Shown piece after piece: positions 5,640-5,689 of a stretch of DNA of 5,689 nt (position 1 is its first letter; every line of letters starts with the position of its first letter). The stretch comes from Thiohalocapsa sp. Its GTDB lineage: Bacteria; Pseudomonadota; Gammaproteobacteria; Chromatiales; Chromatiaceae. A program made the position numbers and the translations under genes. The stretch is taken from the NCBI RefSeq assembly GCF_019695415.1, contig NZ_JAIFKJ010000418.1, positions 1-5,689 on the forward strand. Direction: 5' to 3'. The notes below the pieces were generated by a model that did not search any database, was not told where the DNA came from, and worked only from the letters and a program-made list of their open reading frames with translations.

Positions 5640-5689
5640 GAAGCGCCGATTTTTTGGCGCTTCCCGTGCGGGGCAGGACGCCCCGCCAT
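5640..5689. repeat. Dispersed hairpin repeat, copy B (cut by window end)
   Basis: Same orientation as copy A, with 45 of 50 positions identical. Here both stems are perfect: GGGAAGCGCC (5638-5647) with GGCGCTTCCC (5656-5665) around the loop GATTTTTT, and CGGGGC (5669-5674) with GCCCCG (5680-5685) around AGGAC. It is upstream of the channel gene, so the two copies bracket the channel/OmpA pair. The repeat reaches the last base of the window and may continue. Confidence 0.75.

Noticed and set aside
5435..5689. Minus-strand frame running from the window end through repeat copy B
   Set aside because: It reads through a hairpin repeat and overlaps the start of the channel gene, with no recognisable domain and no visible start context.

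Overview
The window is GC-rich bacterial DNA with short Shine-Dalgarno-type leaders. Its gene content is an OmpA-domain envelope protein, a SLAC1/TehA-type channel, an algal-type vanadium haloperoxidase homologue and an alpha/beta hydrolase. This fits a Gram-negative proteobacterium, perhaps a marine or halophilic gammaproteobacterium, but nothing here fixes the genus. No rRNA, tRNA, CRISPR array or recognisable transposase gene was seen.

Left half, plus strand. The window opens inside an alpha/beta hydrolase gene (3-632, 5' end cut off) with a complete Ser-Asp-His triad. A gap of about 316 bases follows, holding a perfect 7+7 palindrome and a weak promoter candidate. Next is a cytoplasmic vanadium-dependent haloperoxidase homologue (949-2859; the longer GTG-started frame from 841 is less likely). 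It keeps the Lys, Arg, His, Arg and His residues of the vanadate site but has Ala where the algal enzymes have Ser. Its stop codon overlaps (ATGA) the start of a small reading frame (2856-3203). The C-terminal half of that frame carries a duplicated Cys/Leu motif and ends in eleven leucines. I do not recognise it, and it is the least described item here.

Right half, minus strand. A SLAC1/TDT-family anion channel (5489-4479) is followed after 40 bases by an inner-membrane-anchored, coiled-coil OmpA-domain protein (4438-3536). They look like a two-gene operon convergent with the haloperoxidase genes. A hairpin-forming dispersed repeat (45 of 50 positions identical) lies on each side of this pair, at 3321-3370 and 5640-5689, in the same orientation; the second copy runs off the window.

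The haloperoxidase and the small downstream frame are probably co-translated. The channel and OmpA proteins probably form one envelope unit, possibly handling an anion across the inner membrane next to the cell wall. No sequence evidence links the two halves functionally. A halide or anion theme joining peroxidase and channel is only a speculation from proximity.
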